64,000 nt of DNA from Ardenticatenaceae bacterium (GTDB lineage: Bacteria; Chloroflexota; Anaerolineae; Promineifilales; Promineifilaceae), in contig JACKBS010000013.1 in assembly GCA_020634435.1 (NCBI GenBank), positions 1-64,000 of the forward strand, written 5' to 3'. Below, piece by piece: positions 17,178 through 25,605 of this stretch. Both the position numbers and the translations under genes were made by a program. Numbering within the stretch: the stretch's first letter is position 1; each line of letters opens with the position of its first letter. The notes beneath the pieces were generated by a model that did no database searches, was not told where the DNA came from, and worked only from the letters and a program-made list of their open reading frames with translations.

Positions 17178-17852
17178 CTAGACAGTGGGGCCGACGTTTT
17201 CTGCTTTCTTTTCGCGCCGCGCTTTGAAATATTCCACAAACATGGGCACCACCGAAATCAGAATGATGGCGATGATGACAAACTCGAAGTTGGCTTTGAC
17301 GAAGGGAATGTTGCCAAAGAAGTTGCCCATAAACAGGAAAAGGGTGACCCACAAAAAACCACCGACGACGTTGTAAGAAATGAAACGGCCGTATTCCATC
17401 GTCCCCACACCGGCTACAAACGGGGCAAAGGTGCGCACGATGGGCACAAAGCGGGCCAGCACAATCGTTTTGCCGCCGTGCTTGGCATAAAACGCTTCCG
17501 TTTTTTCCAGATACTCTTTCTTCAAAACCTTTTTTAACAAACGGTTTTGCGTGTCGAAAATAGCCAGCCCCAGCTTGTGACCAATCCAGTAATTGGCGGT
17601 ATCGCCTAAAATAGCCGCTACGACCAGTAAGCCCCACAGTAAATAAATGTTTAACGAGCCCAGCGCGGCAAATGTACCAGCGGCAAACAAAAGCGAATCA
17701 CCCGGTAAAAATGGCGTGACCACCAGCCCGGTCTCAATAAAAATCACCACAAAGAGCAGGGCATAGGTCCAGATGCCATAGTTTTGAATGGCGACGCTCA
17801 AATATTCATCAAGATGAAGAAATAAATCAACAGCACTTTTTAGAAAATCCAT
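17178..17852 (-). CDS. DedA family membrane protein (candidate undecaprenyl-phosphate flippase)
   Basis: A 224-residue integral membrane protein of the DedA/SNARE-associated family. It has the hallmark FIETGLVVTPFLPGDSLLF, the re-entrant-loop motif GDTANYWIGHKLG, and ARFVPIVRTFAPFVAGVGTMEYGRFISYN with conserved Arg residues. Some DedA members (UptA) have been reported to return undecaprenyl phosphate across the cytoplasmic membrane for cell-wall synthesis. It lies 27 bases downstream of a DUF368 gene, the other family reported to do this. The tail is Lys/Arg-rich. Confidence 0.88.
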   Translation of the reverse strand: MDFLKSAVDLFLHLDEYLSVAIQNYGIWTYALLFVVIFIETGLVVTPFLPGDSLLFAAGTFAALGSLNIYLLWGLLVVAAILGDTANYWIGHKLGLAIFDTQNRLLKKVLKKEYLEKTEAFYAKHGGKTIVLARFVPIVRTFAPFVAGVGTMEYGRFISYNVVGGFLWVTLFLFMGNFFGNIPFVKANFEFVIIAIILISVVPMFVEYFKARREKKAENVGPTV

Positions 17853-17879
17853 AACTTTTATTACTGCGTGGCCGCCAGA

Positions 17880-18914
17880 TTAATCGGTTGTTTCCAGGTT
17901 TGCGGCCACACGCTCCAGAAGAAGAATAGCACCAATGCCAGCCAGCATCAAAACGGCCGCAATGCCAAACTGCACAAGGGCTTCACTGCTGCTTAAATCT
18001 GGTAAGACGTTGGCCTGCTTGATGGCTAATCGCTGGCCTTCGCTGTCCAGCACAAACTGGCCTGCGGCATCCCGCAGCCACTCCAGGTCTAGCTTCCACG
18101 GCCAGATTTTGCGCAGGCTGCCTACCATCAGCCCAATGAGCAGCGAGACGGTAAGATCGTGGTGCTGCTTGAACAGCCAGCCCAGAATTTGGGCAAAGGT
18201 CACCAGGCCGATCACGGCCCCAATTGCCACCAGAATGAGCGGAACGGCCGCACTCAAATCGCCTATCTTTATACCCGCCCGCAAATCATTCACCGAACCC
18301 AACACATACTGGTATTTGCCCAGCAAAACCAGCAAAAATGCGCCGGAGATGCCGGGCAAGATGAGTGCGCAGCTGGCCACCGCGCCGCTGATGATGAGGA
18401 ACCACCAGTCGTTGGGCGTTTGCACGGGCACCAAGCCTACCATCAAATAAGCGCCCACTGCGCCAATCAGCAGAACGATGACCAATGACGGTGACCAGCG
18501 CTTGACGCGCTTGCTCACCACCAGCACCGAGGCCAGCACCAGGCCAAAGAAAAAGCTCCACAGGTAGACGGGATGGTCGATCAGCAGGGTTTCCAAAGCA
18601 TGAGATAGGGTAACGACGGCAATAAAAATGCCGGTTAGAACGGCCAGCAAAAATTCCCAGTTCAGAATTTTGAAGATCTCTTTGATGCGAAATTTGAAAA
18701 TGGCTTCCAGAAAGTGGGGGCGGCCCAGGGTGCGAATGGAGTCAATCAACTCTTCGTAGATGCCCAGGATGAAGGCCATGGTGCCGCCGGAAACGCCGGG
18801 CACAATGTCGGAAGCGCCCATGCAGACGCCGCGGGCGACAATGCCCAAATATTCGGGAACGGTGCGTTGTTTTTTAGCGGAAACGGCCGTTTCCTCAATT
18901 GTCGTTTTCTGCAT
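17880..18914 (-). CDS. DUF368 (PopT-like) polyprenyl-phosphate transporter
   Basis: A 344-residue multi-pass membrane protein. The DUF368 signature GASDIVPGVSGGTMAFILGIYEELI lies near residues 36-60, and a second PGISGAF repeat unit follows mid-protein, giving an internal two-fold layout. DUF368 proteins (PopT) have been reported to recycle C55 isoprenyl phosphate. The ATG at 18914 is preferred; the longer frame begins at a TTG. A roughly 60-residue insert near 260-315 (KLDLEWLRDAAG region) is unusual. It is the upstream partner of the DedA gene. Confidence 0.88.
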   Translation of the reverse strand: MQKTTIEETAVSAKKQRTVPEYLGIVARGVCMGASDIVPGVSGGTMAFILGIYEELIDSIRTLGRPHFLEAIFKFRIKEIFKILNWEFLLAVLTGIFIAVVTLSHALETLLIDHPVYLWSFFFGLVLASVLVVSKRVKRWSPSLVIVLLIGAVGAYLMVGLVPVQTPNDWWFLIISGAVASCALILPGISGAFLLVLLGKYQYVLGSVNDLRAGIKIGDLSAAVPLILVAIGAVIGLVTFAQILGWLFKQHHDLTVSLLIGLMVGSLRKIWPWKLDLEWLRDAAGQFVLDSEGQRLAIKQANVLPDLSSSEALVQFGIAAVLMLAGIGAILLLERVAANLETTD

Positions 18915-19040
18915 ATCTTTCTCTCTGAGTGTAGTTTTTGAGTTAAGCAAACGCGGAATTATACGAGAGCCCCCCTAACTGAACCAGTTCTGGCTTACCA
19001 ACTGGGTTTCGCTGACGAGTAAATTAGCCAAAAAGGGCTT

Positions 19041-19080
19041 AAAAAGAGGAGAGCTCCGGGGGAGGGGGTCCCGGAGCTCT
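19041..19080 (-). terminator. Intrinsic terminator downstream of the acyl-CoA dehydrogenase gene
   Basis: AGAGCTCCGGG at 19050-19060 pairs perfectly with 19070-19080 (11 bp). On the minus strand the hairpin is followed by CCTCTTTTT. It separates the acyl-CoA dehydrogenase unit from the DUF368/DedA unit. Confidence 0.75.
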
Positions 19081-19169
19081 TGATAAAAGGAGAAAAAGTT
19101 GTGTGTCCTTGCGTGCTTTGTATTATACGGATCGCCACTACCCGGTAAATGGGACAATGGGTCTAGGAA

Positions 19170-19242
19170 AACGGTAAGCGGTTATTCGGTAATCGGTAGC
19201 GCTTGCCGATTACCGTTCACTGATTACCGACCACCGGTTACT
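19170..19242. repeat. Intergenic palindrome of CGGTAATCGG words
   Basis: The left half repeats CGGTAAGCGG / CGGTAATCGG and the right half carries their complements (CCGATTACCG, CTGATTACCG), giving an imperfect palindrome of about 73 bp that reaches the stop codon of the acyl-CoA dehydrogenase. A related element lies at 49566-49650. Confidence 0.75.
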
Positions 19243-20386
19243 TTCGGAAAAGCTCGCGGACGATGATTTCCCGTTGAATCTGGCTGGTGCCTTCGTAAAT
19301 CTGGTAAATCTTGGCATCGCGCATCAGCTTTTCGACGGGGTATTCAGACATGTAGCCATAGCCACCAAAGACCTGCACCGCGTCGGTGGCAATCTTCATC
19401 GCCTTGTCGGCGGCGTACGCCTTGCCAAAGGCGGAGTAGAGCGTGTTGCTTAGACCGTTGTCCACAGCCCAGGCCGATTTCCAGACGAGCAGGCGGGCGG
19501 CTTCCACCTCCATCGCCATGTCGGCGATCATGTGGCCGATGACCTGGTGTTTCCAGATCGGCTGGCCTTTCACCACACGCTCTTTGGCATAGCGGATGGC
19601 TTCATCCAGGGCTCTTTGGGCCACACCTACAGCCCCGGCCGAGGTGGGCGGGCGGCTGCGGTCGAACACCTTCATGGCGATGAGGAACCCTTTGCCTTCT
19701 TCGCCCAGCAGGTGGGTGGCGGGCACTTTGACGTTATCAAAGATAAGTTCGGCCGTATCGGAGGCGTGTTGGCCCATTTTGTTGAACGGCTGACCCACGC
19801 TGACGCCTTCCCAGTCGCGCTCCACAACAAAACAGCTCATGCCGTTGTAGCGCTGCGCGATGTCGGTGTAGGCAAAGACGGTAAAAAAGTTAGAGACAGT
19901 CGCGCCGGTGATGAATGTTTTGGAGCCGTTCAGGATGTAGTGATCGCCTTCTTTGCGGGCGGTGGTTTTGATCCCGGCCACGTCGGAACCGGCTTCCGGC
20001 TCGGTGAGGCCGTAGCTGGCCATCTGCCCATCGACCAAACGGCCGCAATACTCTTTCTTCTGCTCCTCGTTCCCGCCAATCAGGATAGGCAGGATGGCCA
20101 GGCCGTTAACACCCATCGCCGTGCTCATGCCGGAGCAACCCCAGGCCAATTCCTCAGAAACCATGCATTCTTCCAACAGGCTGAGGCCGAGTCCGCCATA
20201 TTCCTCAGGGATGTTGAGGGTGGTGAAGCCAAGTTCCTGGGCTTTTTTGATGACGGGCCAGGGGTATTCATGGGATTGGTCGTAATGTTCGGCAACGGGG
20301 GCCATTTCGTTGCGGGCGAAATCGCGGGCCAGCTGCTGAATCATTTTTTGTTCGTCGTTGAGGGCAAAGTTGACTGTGCTGCTCAT
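19238..20386 (-). CDS. Acyl-CoA dehydrogenase
   Basis: A 382-residue flavoprotein that would oxidise acyl-CoA to enoyl-CoA and pass electrons to ETF. The family order is visible: N-terminal helices (EQKMIQQLARDFARNEMAPVAE), the FAD/substrate segment YGLTEPEAGSDVAGIKTTA, the beta domain (GSKTFITGATVSNFFTVFA), and the C-terminal helices with QVFGGYGYMSEYPVEKLMRDAKIYQIYEGTSQIQREII. The Glu of the YEGTS motif is the usual catalytic base of short-chain enzymes. It ends in a terminator 160 bases on; no other fatty-acid genes are adjacent. Confidence 0.93.
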   Translation of the reverse strand: MSSTVNFALNDEQKMIQQLARDFARNEMAPVAEHYDQSHEYPWPVIKKAQELGFTTLNIPEEYGGLGLSLLEECMVSEELAWGCSGMSTAMGVNGLAILPILIGGNEEQKKEYCGRLVDGQMASYGLTEPEAGSDVAGIKTTARKEGDHYILNGSKTFITGATVSNFFTVFAYTDIAQRYNGMSCFVVERDWEGVSVGQPFNKMGQHASDTAELIFDNVKVPATHLLGEEGKGFLIAMKVFDRSRPPTSAGAVGVAQRALDEAIRYAKERVVKGQPIWKHQVIGHMIADMAMEVEAARLLVWKSAWAVDNGLSNTLYSAFGKAYAADKAMKIATDAVQVFGGYGYMSEYPVEKLMRDAKIYQIYEGTSQIQREIIVRELFRK

Positions 20387-20410
20387 GGTTTAGCTCCTTT
20401 TTGATTTTTA

Positions 20411-20453
20411 TCCACAGATACGCAAATTGCGTGACGCAGATTGCGCAGATTTT
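20411..20453. repeat. Dispersed intergenic word repeat (CCACAGATACGC type)
   Basis: Words TCCACAGATACGC, GACGCAGATT and GCGCAGATTTTA repeat in tandem, like those at 3800 and 24968. The unit fills the gap between the PRC-barrel and acyl-CoA dehydrogenase genes. Confidence 0.65.
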
Positions 20454-20460
20454 ATATTTC

Positions 20461-21093
20461 TTAGGCTGCTTCTTCCTCGTCTGTGACGAGGGGCACGGTT
20501 TCGGTGGGTTCTGGTTCGGTGGTCGGTTGGGGCGGTACGGCCGTTTCTTCTGGCAGTGCAGCAATGGGTGGTTCGCTGGGGGCCTCCTGCACGGCGTCGG
20601 GATTTTCGGCGCGGGTGAGGTCGATCGTCATCACGCCATCTTCGTCGCCGGTGTCGATGACGGCCGTTCGCGGAATGGTGCCGTTTTTCTCGATGGGGCC
20701 TTCAACATAAACGCGGGAGAGGGCAAAGCCGGTGATATTGCCCTGTTCGCCCAGGATGATATCGCCGATGGTGGCGACTTTAGTGCCGCCGGGGGTGTCC
20801 ACTTCGCGTTTGCTGAGCTTGCTCAGGCGCACCCAGGCGACCGATTCGGGCAGATTGTTCTCTTCGGCGATGACCTCGCTGGTGCGCACCAAAATGGCGT
20901 CAATGCCAAACACCACCACATCGGAGCGGGTGATGAGAAAATGTTTCCGCTTGATAAGCCCTTCGGAGCCGAGGTAGATGCCGGTGATGGTGGTGAGGTC
21001 GCTGCTGATGTAAATATCTTTGGCATTGCCGAGGGAACGGCCGTCTGTGACGCTAATGATCTGTTTGCCGACTAAATCTTTGCCTAAGCGCAT
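20461..21093 (-). CDS. PRC-barrel domain protein
   Basis: A 210-residue soluble protein with two PRC-barrel-like halves: residues 1-75 (GKDLVGKQIISVTDGRSLGNAKDIYI) and about 85-150 (KREVDTPGGTKVATIGDIILGEQGNITGF). The C-terminal 50 residues are an acidic Pro/Thr/Glu tail (PEETAVPPQPTTEPEPTE). PRC barrels occur in RimM and in photosynthetic reaction-centre H subunits, and in many small proteins of unknown role. It lies upstream of the acyl-CoA dehydrogenase on the same strand, with a word repeat between them. Confidence 0.75.
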   Translation of the reverse strand: MRLGKDLVGKQIISVTDGRSLGNAKDIYISSDLTTITGIYLGSEGLIKRKHFLITRSDVVVFGIDAILVRTSEVIAEENNLPESVAWVRLSKLSKREVDTPGGTKVATIGDIILGEQGNITGFALSRVYVEGPIEKNGTIPRTAVIDTGDEDGVMTIDLTRAENPDAVQEAPSEPPIAALPEETAVPPQPTTEPEPTETVPLVTDEEEAA

Positions 21094-21127
21094 GTGGTTG
21101 CCCCTTTTTGGATGAGTTTGCGGGTGA

Positions 21128-21213
21128 GCGAGTGAAAAGTAAAAAGTTAAAAGTGATAAGTGAAAAGTGGTTTGCTTTTCACTTTTTGCTCTATCACTTA
21201 TTACCGATCACTG
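21128..21213. repeat. Intergenic palindrome of AGTGAAAAGT words
   Basis: The left arm holds AGTGAAAAGT, AAAAGTTAAAAGTG and AAGTGAAAAGTGG; the right arm holds the complements CTTTTCACTTTTT and ATCACTTATTACC. It forms a long imperfect hairpin between divergent genes. A half-element of the same vocabulary is at 47011-47075. Confidence 0.7.
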
Positions 21214-21371
21214 GCTTTTATGACGCATTGCGTCTTTAGGAGATTATAGTGCGAGAGTGGGTTGGGGTAAAGTGGGGATTTTTATGAGGGAAACGGCCGT
21301 TTTGAAGATGCAGCTTTTTGTTTTACCATACGTGCGAAAATGGCTGTCAGCGCCAAAGGATTTGCCATAAC

Positions 21372-22076
21372 ATGAGCGACCCCAACAAAATTTCTGACCA
21401 TGATTTAGCGGTGCGCACGTTTGTTTACCAGCAATTTGTGCAGACTGCCCGCCCGCCGACCGTGGCGGAAACGGCCGTTCACTTCAACTTACTCCCTAAC
21501 GAGATCAAAAGCAGCTACCAGCGCCTGCACGACAACCACTTTTTCTTTCTGGAACCGGGCACGCTGGACATTCGCATGGCCAATCCATTTTCGGCGCTGC
21601 CGACAAAATTCAGGGTGCAGGTGGGGCACGTCGCTTACTGGGCCAACTGTGCCTGGGACATGTTGGGCATCCCCGCCGCGCTGCACCAGGATGCGGTGAT
21701 TGAGGCAGAGTATGAAGATGGGGGCGGAACGGCCGTACTCACCATTACCAACGGCCAGCTACAGCACAGCGGCGGCGTGATTCACTTTCCCCTGCCCGTG
21801 TGTCAGTGGTACGACGATTTGATTTTAACCTGAGCCACCATGCTCCTCTTCCGGTCGGAAGAGAACATTGAAGCGTGGTGCCAGCAGCAGCAAATGCCGC
21901 TGGGCCAAATTCTCTCGCTTGAGCAAGTTTGGCAACTTTCCCAGCAATGGTATCCTGACCGCCTTTCACCCGATTTTGCCGGGAGATCACAAAAACAGGT
22001 AGAGGTTATCTTCCAAAAAGCTGGACTTTTCAGTTCATTTTGGGATTTATCGCCTGCAGTCGGCAGTAATTCATGA
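21372..22076 (+). CDS. MerB-like alkylmercury lyase with an in-frame TGA (candidate selenoprotein)
   Basis: Read through one TGA, this is a 234-residue protein of the organomercurial lyase family, which cleaves carbon-mercury bonds. An N-terminal winged-helix part (residues 5-65) precedes the catalytic domain. NCAWD gives Cys93 and Asp96, matching MerB Cys96 and Asp99. TGA at 21831-21833 is codon 154, in the stretch ILT-[TGA]-ATMLLFRSEENIEAW. This aligns with the essential MerB Cys159 (FCCHVHFFASVPTAEDW region). The frame stays open and family-like to 22076 (SLEQVWQLSQQWYPDRLSPDF, then GLFSSFWDL). A 7-bp hairpin with a GGTC loop follows at 21846-21863. Either UGA is read as selenocysteine or a Cys codon is mutated. 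The start at 21372 has an AAAGGA site upstream. Confidence 0.7.
21846..21863 (+). promoter_or_regulatory. Candidate bacterial SECIS element
   Basis: CTCTTCC (21846-21852) pairs perfectly with GGAAGAG (21857-21863) around a GGTC loop. The loop begins 19 bases after the TGA at 21831-21833. Bacterial SECIS hairpins lie within the reading frame just after UGA and carry a G in the first two loop positions; the E. coli fdhF element has GGUC in its loop. The alternative is coincidence, because the conserved family motif LFRSEE itself encodes this stretch. Confidence 0.55.
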
Positions 22077-22158
22077 AATGATATGTTGGACTGTTTAAGT
22101 ATTGCGCCGAAGTAACTAACCTTACGCGAACCTCTGTGGCGTAGTAGTAGGTATCAAA

Positions 22159-22854
22159 ATGAACGTGCCTTTTCGATTAGCCGTTGAAGACATTGAACCG
22201 GGCCATTGGGTTGGCTATGTGCTTGACCTGCCCGGCTGCTTTAGTTCCGGTGCAAGTTTAGAAAATGTCTTTTCTCGAGCGCCGCAAGCTATTAAGCGTC
22301 ATTTTGGCTGGCTGGCGACGCATGAGGTTGGGCTAGAAATAGATTTGCTGTCTGTTGAAACGTCCGTTGCTGAGCAGTTTGCTTCTTACACCCATCCAGA
22401 CGAAGACGATCCTGATTACATCATCAACGCCTTTTTTGAAGATGATCGCCGCCCACTTGGCGTTTGGGATGTGGAAAATGCGCTGCGCTTAATGACCTGG
22501 ACGCGTAACGATTTGCTAGCTCTTCAGTCTGATGTCCAGCGCGCTGCCCCTCTTGGGAAAGATACGATTGCTGCCGCATCAGACATTTTACGGCATATCG
22601 CGAATGCTGAAAATTGGTATTTGAGCCGATTAGACGTTGGCTTAGATCAGGAGCAATTACCCGACGATCCCTGGGAATTGTTAGCAACCGTGCGGTCCAA
22701 TGCTCAAGCACAATTGGTTCAGCTAATTGCCGATAATCGCATCCTCGAAAAAAGCGGTGAAACTTGGTCGGCACGAAAAATAGTGCGCCGTTTGCTCTGG
22801 CATGAGCAAGATCACACCAGTCAATTACTGCAAATTTTGGAGCAATCAACATGA
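22159..22854 (+). CDS. DinB-like protein with a HicB-like N-terminus
   Basis: A 231-residue protein of two parts. Residues 1-60 resemble the HicB/UPF0150 fold (EDIEPGHWVGYVLDLPGCFSSGASLENVFSRAP). Residues about 105-228 look like a DinB four-helix bundle, with His-containing helices (DILRHIANAENWYLSRL and RRLLWHEQDHTSQLLQIL) whose histidines could bind metal. DinB-family proteins include thiol-dependent transferases. The role here is unknown. Its stop overlaps the next start by ATGA, so it is coupled to the acyl-CoA synthetase gene. Confidence 0.65.
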   Translation: MNVPFRLAVEDIEPGHWVGYVLDLPGCFSSGASLENVFSRAPQAIKRHFGWLATHEVGLEIDLLSVETSVAEQFASYTHPDEDDPDYIINAFFEDDRRPLGVWDVENALRLMTWTRNDLLALQSDVQRAAPLGKDTIAAASDILRHIANAENWYLSRLDVGLDQEQLPDDPWELLATVRSNAQAQLVQLIADNRILEKSGETWSARKIVRRLLWHEQDHTSQLLQILEQST

Positions 22855-24963
22855 GTTTATTGGCTAACTCCTCACTCCTTCCCTTTTTTGAGCCGCAGGG
22901 CATTGTTTTGGTTGGTGCGTCGCGGAACCCGATGAAGCTGGGCTTTGGCCTGGCGCGCAATTTGGTGCAGAGCGGTTACACGGGGGCCATCCATTTTGTG
23001 AATCCGGGTGGGGGGATGCTGCTGGAACGGCCGTTACACCCCCACATCGCCCACGTCCCCAACCCCGTAGACCTGGCCGTCCTCCTGGTGCCCGCCCCCG
23101 CCATGCCCCAGGCCATCGCCGAGTGCGGCGAGCGCGGCATTCGTGCTGCCATCCTGGCAGCTGGGGGCTTCCGTGAAACCGGCGCGGCGGGCGCGGCGCT
23201 AGAGCAGGAATGTTTGCGCGTGGCGCAGCAGTTTGGCATCCGTCTCATCGGGCCAAACTGCATTGGCCTGCTGGACACCCACCTGCCGCTGGACACCACT
23301 TTTTTGCCACCGCCTGGCCCTACGCCCGGAGCTGTCGCCTTCATCTCCCACTCCGGCGCGATTTGTGCGGCCGTCATTGATTGGGCACGGGGGCAGGGCT
23401 TTGGCCTGTCGCGGCTGGTCAGCCTGGGCAACCAGCTGGACGTGACCGAGACGGATGTGTTAACGGCCGTTGCCGCCGATCCCTAACACGCGTTGTCACC
23501 TTATATTTGGAAGGGTGTCAGACGGCCGTCGCTTTGTGCAGGTGGCCGAGCAGGTGTCGCGCCAAAAGCCGGTGCTGGCGCTGAAGGTGGGCCGATTTGC
23601 CAGCGGGCAGCGGGCCGTCGCCTCGCACACCGGGGCGTTGGCGGGGCAGGAGTCGGCCTTCGATGCGGCGTTTGCCCGCGCGGGCGTGATGCGCGCCGAC
23701 ACCAGCGAGGAGTTGTTCGACTGGGCGCGGGCGCTGGCCTGGTGCCCGCTGCCGCAGGGTCGGCGGGTGGCGGTGCTGACCAACGCGGGCGGTCCCGGCG
23801 TCACCGCCGCCGACGCGCTGGAGGCCAACAATTTGCAGTTGGCCACCCTGTCCGCCGAAACCGAAGCGGCGCTGCGCCAAATTTTGCCGGAGGCGGCCAG
23901 TCTGCACAATCCGGTGGACATGCTGGCCGGGGCGTCGCCGGAGCAGTACGCCGTCTGCCTGCGCATTTTGCTGGAGGATGCGGGCGTGGACAGCGTGATG
24001 GTCATCCTGCCGCCGCCGCCGATGCACTCCGCCGGGGGCGTGGCCAAGGCGATGCTGCCCATCATTTACGCCACGGGCAAGCCGGTGGTGGTGGCCCTGA
24101 TGGGCGAAAAGATGATTCAGGAAGCGGTGGAGCATTTTCGCGCGGCCAAGGTGCCGGAATATCGCTTCCCCGAACGGGCGGCCGCGGCGTTGGCGATTTT
24201 GTCCCGTCGTGCCGAATTTTTGCAAACGGCTCGATTGGAACCGGAACGGCCGTCTCCCACCGCCACCAGCAAAGCTCAACAAATCCTGGCCGACGATGAC
24301 ACCAAACCGGGCGCGTTTTTGCCAACGGCCGTTTGCCAAAATCTCCTCACCGCGTACGGCATCCCTGTCCCCGGCAGCGGCCTGGCCACGACGGCCGACG
24401 AAGCGGTGACGATTGCCCGGCGAGTTGGGCTGCCCGTCGCGCTCAAAATTGCCTCGGCAGACGTGCCGCACAAGTCGGATGTGGGTGGGGTGGTGCTAAA
24501 TGTGGGGGAGGAAACGGCCGTTGCTGACGCTTTCACCAAAATGATGACGGATGTAAAAACGGCCGTGCCGCAGGCTAAACTCGATGGCGTTCTCATCCAG
24601 CCAATGATTCCCGACGGGCAGGAAGTTATTGTGGGCGTGGTGCGCGACCCGCAGTTTGGGCCGGTGCTCATGTTTGGTTCTGGCGGGGTGGAGGTGGAAG
24701 GCTTGAAGGATGTCGCTTTTGCCCTGGCCCCGCTGACGCTGGCGGAAGCAAAATCGCTGCTAAACAACACCTGGGCGGGGCGTAAATTGGCGGGTTATCG
24801 GAATGTGGTAGCTGGGGATGAAACGGCCGTGTTAAACACCATCCTCCGCCTCGGCCAACTTGCCGCCGACTGCCCCCAACTCGCCGAAATCGAAATCAAC
24901 CCCCTGCGCGTCCTGCCCACCGCTGCCCTCGCCCTCGACGTCCGGGCACGACTTGTTGAGTGA
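22851..24963 (+). CDS. NDP-forming acyl-CoA synthetase (acetate-CoA ligase type), two frameshifts as sequenced
   Basis: With two one-base corrections this is about 704 residues of the ADP-forming acyl-CoA synthetase family, which makes ATP from acyl-CoA. The order is CoA-binding Rossmann domain (GIVLVGASRNPMKLGFG), ligase domain (GPNCIGLLD, FISHSGAI), the phospho-His region SHTGALAG, and a C-terminal ATP-grasp domain (VALKIASADVPHKSDVGGV, EIEINPLRV). The frame breaks at CCC 23481-23483 and again at GGG 23513-23515. Adding one C and one G restores the family sequence PLTRVVTLYLEGVSDGRRF. Homopolymer miscalls or a recent pseudogene both fit. It overlaps the DinB gene by 4 bases. Confidence 0.8.
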
Positions 24964-24967
24964 TTTA

Positions 24968-25000
24968 TCCGCAGATTTCGCAGATTAGCACAGATTTTTT
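24968..25000. repeat. Dispersed intergenic word repeat (CCGCAGATTTCGCAGATT type)
   Basis: Three tandem variants of (C)CGCAGATT / CACAGATT follow the acyl-CoA synthetase stop codon and run into a T6 stretch. It is the same family as at 3800. Confidence 0.65.
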
Positions 25001-25025
25001 GGGAATTTAAGGGACGATTCTGCTT

Positions 25026-25083
25026 GTAGGGGCGCACCCCCGTGTGCGCCCAACGGGGGCAGACACGGGGGTCTGCCCCTACT
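25026..25083. repeat. GTAGGGGC palindrome, 58 bp
   Basis: GTAGGGGCGCACCCCCGTGT at the left is mirrored by ACACGGGGGTCTGCCCCTAC at the right, with internal GTGCGCCC / GGGGCAGAC repeats. Its last bases supply the TAG stop codon of the minus-strand GNAT gene. It could serve as a terminator between convergent genes. Confidence 0.7.
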
Positions 25084-25597
25084 GATTGGGATCTGGTTGA
25101 AATTTGACGTAGCGGTGGACGGCCATGCCGAAATATTCGGTGGTTTCAGTGAACTGCATCCCCAGCTTTTGCAAAACGCGCTGCGAGGCCAGATTTTCTG
25201 GATGGACGATGCCTACGACCTCGGCCAGGTTTAGCTGCGCAAAGCCAAATTTTAAGCTAGCCAACCCCGCTTCGGTGGCAAAACCTTGTCCCCAGTAGCC
25301 AGGGTCCAGAATGAAATCAATCTCCACTTCATTGGTTTCGGTGATGCGCTGCAAGCCGCAGCGCCCCAGCAATGCGCCGGTTGTGCGCTGCTCGACAGCC
25401 CATAGGCCGTAGCCATGCTCCTGCCAATGTGCCAAAATGCGATTAATCATGCGTTCCACCTGCGCTTCGGTCACCGTTTGCGGGCCGGGGAAATATTTAA
25501 GCACGTCCGGGCCGTTGAGGATGTGGTGCATAGAGGCGGTGTCTTCGGGGGTAAACGGCCGTAATCGCAACCGTTCTGTCTCAAGCGTCGGTATCAC
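25079..25597 (-). CDS. GNAT acetyltransferase (RimJ/RimL type)
   Basis: A 172-residue N-acetyltransferase with the RimJ/RimL layout. It opens IPTLETERLRLRPFTPEDTASMH, has the acetyl-CoA loop region GYWGQGFATEAGLASLKFGF, and ends with NLASQRVLQKLGMQFTETTEYFG. Substrate unknown. The stop codon lies inside a GTAGGGGC palindrome. The MEMO-family gene is 8 bases upstream on the same strand, so the two are probably one operon. Confidence 0.88.
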   Translation of the reverse strand: MIPTLETERLRLRPFTPEDTASMHHILNGPDVLKYFPGPQTVTEAQVERMINRILAHWQEHGYGLWAVEQRTTGALLGRCGLQRITETNEVEIDFILDPGYWGQGFATEAGLASLKFGFAQLNLAEVVGIVHPENLASQRVLQKLGMQFTETTEYFGMAVHRYVKFQPDPNQ

Positions 25598-25605
25598 GTT
25601 GTCAC

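Noticed and set aside
19050..19080. Riboswitch in the leader of the DUF368 gene
   Set aside because: The hairpin is a simple perfect stem followed by a T run on the minus strand after the acyl-CoA dehydrogenase; a terminator explains it.
23493..24471. Long Gly/Arg-rich and His/Arg-rich frames over the acyl-CoA synthetase
   Set aside because: Their composition is that of out-of-frame GC-rich sequence, while the remaining frame carries ATP-grasp motifs.
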